From: Saccharospirillum sp040881935
GTDB lineage: Bacteria > Pseudomonadota > Gammaproteobacteria > Pseudomonadales > Natronospirillaceae
Direction of reading: 5' to 3'
Assembly (NCBI RefSeq): GCF_040881935.1
Contig: NZ_JBBECH010000031.1
Coordinates: 1 to 29,901 of the forward strand
DNA length: 29,901 nucleotides
A program made the position numbers and the translations under genes. The first letter of the stretch is position 1, and the number at the start of each line of letters is the position of its first letter. The notes beneath the pieces were generated by a model. The model was given only the letters and a program-made list of their open reading frames with translations, had not been told where the DNA came from and searched no databases. Shown here piece after piece: positions 1 through 7,002 of the stretch.

Positions 1-93
1 GCATAGATGCTGCGGTCTAGGCCCCATGGACGGGTTCACGCCGACCCCACAGGCGTACACCCGGTGCCCGGTGCGAGCCAATGCCAATCAGCC
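1..93 (+). repeat. Palindromic intergenic element, copy A (cut by window edge)
   Basis: This is the right half of the palindromic element family found throughout the window; the left half lies outside. It begins inside the apical hairpin (loop TAGA instead of the usual TGGA), runs through the core that ends TTCACGCCGACC, and then the CCCCACAG arm. From about 48 to 93 it aligns without gaps to the right arm of copy G (about 17103-17151), with roughly nine mismatches, as far as a shared TCAGCC. That shared tail contains the ffh stop codon (88-90, minus strand). The outer inverted repeat seen in copies D and G is absent. Plus strand here means that the core reads CCATGG, then TTCACGCC, on the given strand. 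Confidence 0.8.
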
Positions 94-1494
94 AAAGGGG
101 CCGCGTCCGCCACCGCCCGGGAAACCGCCTGGCGGAAGACCACCGCCGCCGCCCATACCGCCCATGCCCCGCATCATTTTGGACATGCCGCCTTTCTTGC
201 CGACTTTCTTCATCATTTTGGACATCTGTTTGTGCTGTTTCAGCAGGCGATTGATGTCCTGAATCTGGGTGCCGGAGCCCATGGCGATGCGGCGCTTGCG
301 CGAGCCGTTGATCTTGTCGGGGAAGTGGCGCTCGGCCGGTGTCATCGAATCAATAATGGAACCCATCTGTTTGAACTGCTTTTCAGCCCCTTGCATCTGA
401 TTGGCCGCCTGCCCCATCTGGCCCATGCCCGGCAGTTTATCGACCATGCCCATCAGGCCGCCCATGCTGTCCATCTGACGCAACTGATCGCGAAAATCGG
501 CCAGATCAAAACCTTTACCCTTCTTGAGCTTCGCCGCCAGTTGCTCGGCCTTGTCTTTGTCGACCTTGCGCTCTACTTCTTCAATCAGGGAGAGCACGTC
601 ACCCATGTCGAGTATGCGCGAGGCAACCCGGTCCGGGTGAAAAGCTTCCAGCGCATCGGTCTTTTCACCCATGCCCATGAACTTAATTGGCTTGCCGGTA
701 ATGTGCCGCACAGAAAGGGCCGCACCGCCCCGGGCATCACCGTCGGCCTTGGACAGCACCACCCCGGTTAGCGGCAAAGCTTCATTGAAAGCCTTGGCGG
801 TATTGGCCGCATCCTGACCGGTCATGGCATCGACCACGAACAGGGTTTCAATCGGGTTAATGGCCTTATGCAGCGCTTGAATCTCGACCATCATGGCTTC
901 ATCGATTGCCAGTCGACCCGCCGTATCGACCAGGACTACATCTACATACTGCTTGCGCGCCGCTGCGATGGCCGCTTCAGCGATGGCCACCGGTTTCTGG
1001 GACACATCACTCGGGAAAAACACCGCGCCGACTTCACTGGCGAGCGTTTCCAGCTGTTTAATAGCGGCAGGACGGTAAACGTCGGCCGAGACCACCATGA
1101 CCTTTTTCTTGTCGCGCTCAATCAGGTAACGCGCCAGCTTGGCGACGGTGGTGGTTTTACCTGCCCCCTGCAGACCGGCCATCAGGATCACCGCCGGCGG
1201 CTGGGTGCTCAGATCCAGCGGCTCGCCCTGCTCACCCATCACCTGAACCAGTTCAGACTGGACAATCTTCAGGAACTGCTGGCCCGGGTTCAGGGCATTA
1301 CTGACTTCCTGGCCGACGGCACGATCACGCACCCGGTCAATAAAGGCTTTAACCACTGGTAAAGCGACATCGGCTTCCAGCAAGGCCATGCGCACTTCGC
1401 GCAAGGTGGCCTTGATGTTGTCTTCCGTCAGCTTGGACTGACCGGAGATCTGTTTCAGCGTCTGGGACAGACGTTCGGACAGGCTTTTAAACAT
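88..1494 (-). CDS. ffh: Signal recognition particle protein Ffh
   Basis: Ffh is the SRP54-type GTPase that binds 4.5S RNA and signal sequences of nascent inner-membrane proteins, and docks with FtsY. The 468-residue product starts MFKSLSERL, like E. coli Ffh. An N-terminal helical domain is followed by the G domain, with a GLQGAGKTTT P-loop, DTAGRL and SKADGDARGG motifs. The methionine-rich M domain holds the RNA-binding SRKRRIAMGSG, and a Gly/Pro-rich tail ends the protein. The frame stays open further upstream, but those residues are unlike the family. Of two adjacent ATGs, the one at 1494 sits better behind a GGAA sequence and matches the family start; 1497 is the alternative. The stop codon and last Gly codon lie inside repeat copy A. 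It is divergent from the ypjD-like gene. Confidence 0.97.
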   Translation of the reverse strand: MFKSLSERLSQTLKQISGQSKLTEDNIKATLREVRMALLEADVALPVVKAFIDRVRDRAVGQEVSNALNPGQQFLKIVQSELVQVMGEQGEPLDLSTQPPAVILMAGLQGAGKTTTVAKLARYLIERDKKKVMVVSADVYRPAAIKQLETLASEVGAVFFPSDVSQKPVAIAEAAIAAARKQYVDVVLVDTAGRLAIDEAMMVEIQALHKAINPIETLFVVDAMTGQDAANTAKAFNEALPLTGVVLSKADGDARGGAALSVRHITGKPIKFMGMGEKTDALEAFHPDRVASRILDMGDVLSLIEEVERKVDKDKAEQLAAKLKKGKGFDLADFRDQLRQMDSMGGLMGMVDKLPGMGQMGQAANQMQGAEKQFKQMGSIIDSMTPAERHFPDKINGSRKRRIAMGSGTQIQDINRLLKQHKQMSKMMKKVGKKGGMSKMMRGMGGMGGGGGLPPGGFPGGGGRGPFG

Positions 1495-1672
1495 CATGAC
1501 TTCCGTGCAAGTGAGAATCGGGGCAGTATAACAGTGCTGAGCGCCCGCCTCTATGCCAGCAATTTCTGACGCAGACCCGTTACAAGTCCGGTTGGGAATC
1601 GCTATCATTTGTGCGACACTCATCGCGTCCGGCACTGGCCGGGCTCAACACCACCCGACTCAAGGAACCTGA

Positions 1673-2467
1673 ATGCTGATCTGGCTTGCCATCCTAGGAT
1701 ACTTATTCAGCGGCACCATTGCCCTGCGTGGTCTGTACCGGGTGGAACTACCGACACGTACCTGGGTTTTCTGGCCAGCCACCCTCGCCGTGCTGGCGCA
1801 CCTGTCAACACTGGCTTCAGAAATCATTGTACTGGGCGCCCTGCAGATCAGCCTGAGTAATGCGGCCTCGGTCATTACCTTTTTTATCGTTATGGTGCTG
1901 CTGATCAGCGGCTGGTCCAAACCGCTGCACAGCTTCTTCGCGTTTGTTTTACCCGCTGCAGCCCTGATCATGGTGGTGGTAGCGCTAACACCCCAGGAGT
2001 TCGCACCACGGCTCTACCAGCCGGGAGTGGTATTGCATGTATTCCTGTCAATGCTCGCGTACAGCGTCATCACCATTGCGACCCTGATTGCCCTGCTGCT
2101 CGGCATCCAGAACCGGCAACTGCATGAACACCAGTTGAGTGGCCGGTTAAACCGCTTTCTGCCGCCCCTGCAGACGATGGAGCGCCTGTTGTTCGAATGG
2201 CTGATGATTGGCTTTATTCTGCTAACCGCCGCCATGATTTCCGGCGGTCTCTTTGTCGACAATCTGCTGACGCAGGATCTAGTACACAAAACTGTTCTGA
2301 CGTTCGTCGCCTGGCTGTTTTTTGCAGCCCTGCTGTTTGGTCATTTCTACCTCGGCTGGCGCGGTGCGCTGGCTAGCCGCCTGACCGTCTTTGGTTTTAT
2401 ATTCCTGATGCTGGCTTTTTTTGGCTCCAAATTTGTTCTGGAATATCTGTTGCACCGGTATGGATAG
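1673..2467 (+). CDS. ypjD: CcsA/YpjD-family inner membrane protein
   Basis: This is a 264-residue polytopic membrane protein with about eight hydrophobic segments, of the YpjD/CcsA (cytochrome c assembly protein) family. Relatives in cytochrome c maturation handle heme. The role of the stand-alone YpjD branch beside ffh is not established, so the heme link is inference. Conserved-looking histidines occur in transmembrane context, in GVVLHVFLS (about residue 120) and LVHKTVLTF (about residue 204). The ATG at 1673 follows an AAGGAA ribosome site at good spacing. The position between ffh and a CorB homologue is a common gammaproteobacterial arrangement and supports the call. Confidence 0.88.
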   Translation: MLIWLAILGYLFSGTIALRGLYRVELPTRTWVFWPATLAVLAHLSTLASEIIVLGALQISLSNAASVITFFIVMVLLISGWSKPLHSFFAFVLPAAALIMVVVALTPQEFAPRLYQPGVVLHVFLSMLAYSVITIATLIALLLGIQNRQLHEHQLSGRLNRFLPPLQTMERLLFEWLMIGFILLTAAMISGGLFVDNLLTQDLVHKTVLTFVAWLFFAALLFGHFYLGWRGALASRLTVFGFIFLMLAFFGSKFVLEYLLHRYG

Positions 2468-2498
2468 GGATAAAATGTGCGCCAATTCCGGTTATTTC

Positions 2499-2528
2499 TT
2501 GACACTGAACCCCTCGCACCGCTAAAAA
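2499..2528 (+). promoter_or_regulatory. Candidate sigma-70 promoter for corB
   Basis: TTGACA (2499-2504) and TAAAAA (2523-2528) are separated by 18 bp and lie 33 bp before the TTG start of the CorB-like gene. The -35 is perfect and the -10 is weak. This was read by eye only. Confidence 0.4.
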
Positions 2529-2561
2529 GCACTCTTATTTGGCAATTTAGGCTCTCCCACT

Positions 2562-3839
2562 TTGAACGATCTGCCCATAGGCCTGCTGTTTCTTATACTG
2601 GGTCTGCTGTTGTTATTCTCTGCGTTTTTCTCCAGTTCAGAGACCAGCATGTTGTCGCTGAACCGCTACCGTCTCAAACACCTCGCCAACGAAGGTAATC
2701 GGGGAGCCACCCGGGCCCGCCGCCTGCTCGATGCACCCGACCGACTGATCAGCGCCATTCTGATCGGAAATAACCTTGTGAACATCGCAGCGGCCTCGCT
2801 GGCAACCATTATTGCGCTTCGTCTGATGCCGGGTCATCCTGATCTGGCTCTTGGGGTTTCCACAATATTACTGACGCTGGTCATCCTGATTTTCTCAGAG
2901 GTAACGCCAAAGACCATGGCTCAGCGTTATCCTGAAGTGATTGCCTTCCCAGCCTCCTATGTCTTGCGACCCATTATGGTCGTTTTAAATCCTGCTATCT
3001 GGCTGGTTAACCTGATCGTTAAGTCCATTTTCTGGCTGATGCGTGTGGGTCATTCCCATGCTGGCCAGGAAGCCTTGTCGGCTGAAGAGCTCAAAACCAT
3101 CGTAAACGAATCCGGTGACAGCTTGCCGGCCCAGCGCCAGAACATGCTGCTGGGCATTCTGGAGTTGGAAAACGTCAGTGTGAACGACATCATGGTGCCT
3201 CGTAACGAGGTCTCCGGCATCGATATGGAAAACGACATCGACACCATCGCCGACCAGATCCGTCGTACTGAATACACCCGCTTCCCGCTCTACAAAGGCG
3301 ATCTGGATAAGGTTATCGGCATTATGCATATTCGCGATGCCGCTGAATTCCTATATGCCGATGAACCGAGCAAGGTCATGCTCACCAAAGCCGCCAAAGA
3401 CCCTTATTTCGTGCCGGAAAACACCCCGCTGCATACTCAGCTACTGAATTTCCAGACACAACAGCTGCGCATGGGCCTGGTGGTCGATGAATACGGCGAT
3501 ATTCAGGGCCTGGTGACGCTGGAAGACTTGCTCGAAGAGATTGTCGGTGAGTTCACCACCGACTTTGCCAACAGCAGCAAGGAGATTCACCCCCAGCGGG
3601 ATGGCTCCTACGTGATTGACGGCACCGCCAACATCCGAGAGATCAACCGGGCACTGGGCTGGGAACTGCCAATCGATGGCCCCAAAACCCTGAACGGCCT
3701 GATTCTGGAACACATCGAAGACATTCCCGATGCTAATCTGAGCATCAAAATAGACCGCTACCTGATCGAGATCCTCCAGATCCGGGACAACGCGGTCATA
3801 GCCGCGAGAACCCACGAGTTGCCCGCCAAGCGCAAGTAG
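2562..3839 (+). CDS. corB: CorB/YfjD-like HlyC/CorC transporter-associated protein (CNNM family)
   Basis: This inner membrane protein is related to E. coli YfjD/CorB and to CNNM transporters, which are linked to magnesium or cobalt homeostasis. The 425 residues comprise a DUF21 transmembrane domain (about 5-165, with SSSETSMLSLNRYRLKHLA near residues 24-42 and PDRLISAILIGNNLVNI near 59-75) and a tandem CBS pair (about 205-335, with MVPR at 211-214 and VDEYGDIQGLVTLEDLLEEI at 308-327). A CorC_HlyC domain occupies the C-terminus (about 345-415). The start is TTG with no strong ribosome site. The next in-frame ATG (residue 30) would cut off the first membrane helix, so TTG is preferred. The direction of ion movement cannot be read from sequence. 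Confidence 0.92.
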   Translation: MNDLPIGLLFLILGLLLLFSAFFSSSETSMLSLNRYRLKHLANEGNRGATRARRLLDAPDRLISAILIGNNLVNIAAASLATIIALRLMPGHPDLALGVSTILLTLVILIFSEVTPKTMAQRYPEVIAFPASYVLRPIMVVLNPAIWLVNLIVKSIFWLMRVGHSHAGQEALSAEELKTIVNESGDSLPAQRQNMLLGILELENVSVNDIMVPRNEVSGIDMENDIDTIADQIRRTEYTRFPLYKGDLDKVIGIMHIRDAAEFLYADEPSKVMLTKAAKDPYFVPENTPLHTQLLNFQTQQLRMGLVVDEYGDIQGLVTLEDLLEEIVGEFTTDFANSSKEIHPQRDGSYVIDGTANIREINRALGWELPIDGPKTLNGLILEHIEDIPDANLSIKIDRYLIEILQIRDNAVIAARTHELPAKRK

Positions 3840-3862
3840 ATGTTTATTCGGTGCATGAGTTC

Positions 3863-3956
3863 GTGATGGCCGCAGGCTGCGGCCTATCCGGGGCTGGCGT
3901 AAAACCTGCCCATGGGGCCTAGACTTCCCCGGATAGGCACACCCGGAAGCCATCAC
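3863..3956 (-). repeat. Palindromic intergenic element, copy B
   Basis: This 94-bp palindrome lies between corB and the DUF4864 gene. The outer ends are GTGATGGC (3863-3870) and GCCATCAC (3949-3956). The inner arms CCTATCCGGGG (3883-3893) and CCCCGGATAGG (3927-3937) are perfectly complementary. The core (GGCGTAAAACC, then CCATGGGGCCTAGAC) is in the inverse orientation to copies A, C, D, F and G. The apical CCGCAGCA hairpin is missing, making this the shortest complete copy. Confidence 0.85.
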
Positions 3957-4067
3957 TTACACAGTGGCTGTATTTAAGCTATTCAAAATATATCGTAAGG
4001 TTTAAAACCAGCTATCCTTTTCCTGCGTATCCAGTTGTACAAATACCGATAAAAAGGAAAGTGTGGC

Positions 4068-4481
4068 ATGAAACGCTGGCTTGGAATCGCAATCATTAGC
4101 TTGGGGCTGGCCTCCTCTGCTTTGGCCGAAGACACCTCACCGGAACAGTTCCAGCCACTAATTACCCAGCAGCTGGGCGCGCTGCAAAACGGCGACGCTG
4201 ATACCGCCTATGGCTTCGCTGATACGGGCATCAAACGTCAATTTGGCTCGCCTGATCGCTTCTACCAGATGGTACAGCAAAGCTACCGCCCCCTGATCGA
4301 CTTCACCGTCATGCGGTTCGAAGAGGCACGGAATGGCGGTGATGCCTGGATTCAACCGATCTGGCTGCGAGACAGTGAGGGTGACGAATACATGGCCTAC
4401 TACGCCATGCGCCTGAATAGTGAAGGCCAGTGGCGCATTGCCGGCGTGCAGCTAACCCCGTACCAAAGCCAGGCCTTTTAA
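4068..4481 (+). CDS. Secreted DUF4864-family protein
   Basis: The product is 137 residues with a clear Sec signal peptide (MKRW, a hydrophobic stretch, then cleavage probably after SALA at residue 20), so it should be periplasmic. The mature part resembles DUF4864: a helical start (SPEQFQPLITQQLGALQNGDADTAYGFA is its opening region), a central VMRFEEARN segment, and a C-terminal beta-rich part with Trp-rich IWLRD and QWRIAGVQL. The fold is probably NTF2-like, by inference. No catalytic role is known to me. The ATG follows AAGGAAA at good spacing. It is separated from corB by repeat copy B. Confidence 0.75.
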   Translation: MKRWLGIAIISLGLASSALAEDTSPEQFQPLITQQLGALQNGDADTAYGFADTGIKRQFGSPDRFYQMVQQSYRPLIDFTVMRFEEARNGGDAWIQPIWLRDSEGDEYMAYYAMRLNSEGQWRIAGVQLTPYQSQAF

Positions 4482-4558
4482 TGCCCGACTCCTTGATGAC
4501 CCTCGCTAACCTTTTCAGGTAAACTGCGCCTCCTTAATTTTAGGGGCGCACTCTCTCC

Positions 4559-5278
4559 ATGGCTTTGAATATTCGCATCATCCTGATCCAGACCTGGCAT
4601 TCCGGAAACATTGGCGCGGCGGCGCGAGCGATGAAAAACATGGGCTTGTCAGATCTGGTGTTGGTGAATCCGGTTGATTTCCCAAGCGACGAAGCCTACA
4701 GCCGTGCTGGCCAGGCAACTGATGTGCTGGATCGTGCCCGCATTGTGCCCTCCCTTGTGGAGGCCATTGATGACTGCGTGCTGGTGGTTGGCACCAGCGC
4801 CCGTGATCGAAGTATCCGGCTGCCCGCCTACACCGCCGAACAATGTGCTGAAGAAGCGGTAACGTTGCAGCAGCAAGCGCCAGTGGCCATTATATTTGGC
4901 CGGGAGCGCATGGGCCTGCATAACGATGACATCCAACAGTGCCACGCCCAATTGAACATTGATGCCAATCCGGACTATCCGGTGCTCAATCTCAGTCAGG
5001 CAGTGCAGCTAGTTTGTTATGAGGTGTTCAAGGCAAGTCAGCGGCAACTTCAATTACCGCCAGTCAAAGACGAGTATCCGTTGAACGAGGATCTGAACCG
5101 GTTTTACGATCATCTGGCGCAGACGCTGGATGACATAGGTTTTATCAATACCAAAGCACCCGGCCAGGCGCTGGACCATCTCAAGGCCCTGTATCGACGA
5201 GCACGGCCTACGGCGAAGGAGTTACGCTTGTTACGCGGGGTGCTGAGCAAAGCCCAGGAAGCGGCAGAGAAACCCTGA
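4559..5278 (+). CDS. trmJ: tRNA (cytidine/uridine-2'-O-)-methyltransferase TrmJ
   Basis: TrmJ is a SPOUT-class enzyme that 2'-O-methylates position 32 of certain tRNAs using S-adenosylmethionine. The 239 residues start MALNIRIILIQTWHSGNIGAA (residues 1-21), typical of the family, with the Asn/Arg motif NIGAAARAMKNMGL at 17-30. The trefoil-knot cofactor motifs are IIFGRERMGL (111-120) and YPVLNLSQAVQLVCYE (140-155). The C-terminal helical extension (about 170-239) is expected for TrmJ. The ribosome site is weak (AGGGG, somewhat far from the ATG). The iscR/suhB genes often found beside trmJ are not here. Confidence 0.94.
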   Translation: MALNIRIILIQTWHSGNIGAAARAMKNMGLSDLVLVNPVDFPSDEAYSRAGQATDVLDRARIVPSLVEAIDDCVLVVGTSARDRSIRLPAYTAEQCAEEAVTLQQQAPVAIIFGRERMGLHNDDIQQCHAQLNIDANPDYPVLNLSQAVQLVCYEVFKASQRQLQLPPVKDEYPLNEDLNRFYDHLAQTLDDIGFINTKAPGQALDHLKALYRRARPTAKELRLLRGVLSKAQEAAEKP

Positions 5279-5320
5279 TAGTGAGTCGAAGTGATCAGAG
5301 TTTGGTTTCCACAAAGGAAC

Positions 5321-5344
5321 GTTGGGCCAGAATTCTGGCCCGAC
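5321..5344. terminator. Inverted repeat between convergent trmJ and hpd, possible terminator
   Basis: GGGCCAGAATTCTGGCCC (5324-5341) is a perfect 18-bp palindrome, extended to 12-bp arms with one G.T pair. It sits between convergent genes, 43 bp past trmJ and 12 bp past hpd. There is no good T tract on either side and almost no loop, so terminator function is only suggested by position. Confidence 0.4.
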
Positions 5345-5355
5345 ATTTGGTTTAA

Positions 5356-6444
5356 TCAGTCGCCTTTGATAACGCCACGGCGAATCTGATCTTCTTCAAT
5401 TGATTCAAACAATGCCTTGAAATTACCCTCGCCAAAGCCATCATTACCCTTGCGCTGAATGATTTCAAAGAACACCGGTCCGATCACAGTATTGGTGAAA
5501 ATCTGCAATAAAATACCGGAATCTTCCGGGGCTCCATCGATGAGGATGCGCAAATCACGCAGTTGGTCGACCGGCTCCTGGTGGCCCTTTACGCGCTCAT
5601 CGATCTTATCGTAATAGGTATCCGGCGTTGACATGAATTTCATACCGCGATCACGCATGGTGCGTACGGTCTCATAGATGTCTGACGTCGCCAGGGCAAT
5701 GTGCTGAATACCCTCGCCCTTGTATTCGCGAAGATACTCCTCGATCTGGGATTTATCATCACTCGATTCGTTAATTGGGATGCGAATCTTGCCACAGGGA
5801 GAGGTCATGGCTTTTGATACCAGACCCGTCAGCTTACCTTCAATATCGAAGTAACGAATCTCGCGAAAATTACCGATACGCTCGTAGAAGCTGGCCCAAA
5901 CGCCCATGTTGCCGCGCTGAACGTTGTGCGTTAAGTGGTCAACATATTCCAGACCGACACTGTTCTCCGCTACTTTCTCTTCCCAGCCCGGATAGAACTC
6001 GAAATCGATATCGTATATTGACGAGTCGGCATAACGATCAACAAAATAAAGCGTGCTCTCGCCAATACCAAATACGCCCGGGATATTCAGCTCCATGGGG
6101 CCAATTTTACCGGTGAAGGGTTTGGCCCCAGACGCAACAGCTTGATCCATCGCCTTGGCGGCATTTTTTACGCGCCAGGCCATGCCATTCACGCTGGCAC
6201 CGTGCTGGTGGGCAAAGTTCTCAGCATGGGAATTGGGTTCTGCGTTAACCACAAAATTAATATCGCCCTGGCGGTACAGCCAGACGTTTTTGTTCTTATG
6301 CTTGGCCACTTCAGTAAAGCCGAGGCCCCGAAACAGATCCTTCAGATTCTGAATGCCCTGAGCGTCTGGCGCGGTGTATTCGACAAATTCGAAACCGTCG
6401 GTGGCCAGCGGATTGGCGGTGCCTTGTACCTGCATATCGGTCAT
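5356..6444 (-). CDS. hpd: 4-hydroxyphenylpyruvate dioxygenase
   Basis: This is a non-heme Fe(II) dioxygenase converting 4-hydroxyphenylpyruvate and O2 to homogentisate and CO2 in tyrosine breakdown. The 362 residues form two vicinal-oxygen-chelate halves. The iron triad is visible as H170 (YVDHLTHNV), H248 (IQHIALAT) and E327 (FFEIIQRKGN), and the C-terminal GNDGFGEGNFKALFESIE is a family signature. The ATG at 6444 is preceded by GGAG about nine bases upstream; a second ATG three codons in is possible. It is downstream of tyrR on the same strand, but a 558-bp gap containing repeat copy C makes its own promoter likely. The later genes (hmgA, fahA, maiA) are not in the window. Confidence 0.97.
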   Translation of the reverse strand: MTDMQVQGTANPLATDGFEFVEYTAPDAQGIQNLKDLFRGLGFTEVAKHKNKNVWLYRQGDINFVVNAEPNSHAENFAHQHGASVNGMAWRVKNAAKAMDQAVASGAKPFTGKIGPMELNIPGVFGIGESTLYFVDRYADSSIYDIDFEFYPGWEEKVAENSVGLEYVDHLTHNVQRGNMGVWASFYERIGNFREIRYFDIEGKLTGLVSKAMTSPCGKIRIPINESSDDKSQIEEYLREYKGEGIQHIALATSDIYETVRTMRDRGMKFMSTPDTYYDKIDERVKGHQEPVDQLRDLRILIDGAPEDSGILLQIFTNTVIGPVFFEIIQRKGNDGFGEGNFKALFESIEEDQIRRGVIKGD

Positions 6445-6764
6445 GGTGCGTATCTCCAGTTAAGACAAAATCTGTTTTTATTGTCAGCGCTACATCCGCA
6501 TCGACGACGAGGAAGACGCGCGCTGTTTTAAGCTGGAGAAACTGTGAACCGACCCGGCGCAGAACGCCAGTGAGTGCCATCAGGTTAGTTGAAGTGCGGT
6601 GTCAGCCGATTCTGTAAAGTCTGGCGGACGTTTATTGCAGAGGTTAATAAATCTTTTTATATCAACAACTTACAGAGGCACTCCACCTCTACCACTCTGG
6701 TTGAATGGACGTTTTCTGATACAGAGTGCAAACCGGAGAAACGATCTTCAGGCTGCCAGCTTCA
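6445..6764. other. hpd upstream region without a gene
   Basis: About 320 bp lie between the hpd start and repeat copy C. It is partly AT-rich (around 6640-6670), as a promoter region would be. I looked for TyrR boxes (TGTAAA-N6-TTTACA) and found only poor partial matches, such as TGTAAA near 6614 without a partner half. No convincing ORF, terminator or sigma-54 promoter was seen. Confidence 0.4.
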
Positions 6765-6993
6765 CTCTGGTGTTATGAGTTAGAAATTCGTGCTGAATTA
6801 ACTACTTAGAGTCGAAGGACTGTCGGGTGCGTCTACTGGGGGCCGTTAGACCGCATGGATGCGGTCTCCGAGTCTACATGGATGTATTTACGACGTGCCT
6901 CCAGTAGACGTACCCGATAGTCCGGTTGGCACTACAGAAAGTAGTCGCTACCAGGACATCTATCCTTCGAATTTCTAACTCATAACACCAGAG
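6765..6993 (+). repeat. Palindromic intergenic element, copy C, with perfect 26-bp terminal inverted repeat
   Basis: This 229-bp element lies between hpd and the tyrR 3' end. Its ends, 6765-6790 and 6968-6993, are perfect 26-bp inverted complements beginning CTCTGGTGTTATGAGTTAG. A second 25-bp stem pairs 6818-6842 with 6898-6922 with three differences, all G.T on the plus strand. The apical hairpin is GACCGCATGGATGCGGTC (6849-6866, loop TGGA). The core that follows (CTACATGGATGTATTTACGACG) is a diverged form of the family core. The right end is 9 bp past the tyrR stop codon. No target-site duplication was seen. Confidence 0.88.
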
Positions 6994-7002
6994 ACCAACT
7001 CA

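Noticed and set aside
26..262. Short peptide frames starting within the repeats
   Set aside because: The palindrome cores give short open frames by chance; they are not preserved between copies and have no ribosome site.
7..771. Long plus-strand open frame opposite ffh (254 codons)
   Set aside because: It lies antisense to conserved ffh codons; the translation is His/Leu-rich shadow sequence without a recognisable domain, and its start lies in the repeat.
3441..3956. 171-codon minus-strand frame covering the corB 3' end and repeat B
   Set aside because: It is antisense to conserved CBS and CorC codons and starts inside the repeat; no protein family resemblance.
6600..6640. TGTAAA upstream of hpd as a TyrR half-site
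   Set aside because: No correctly spaced second half was found.
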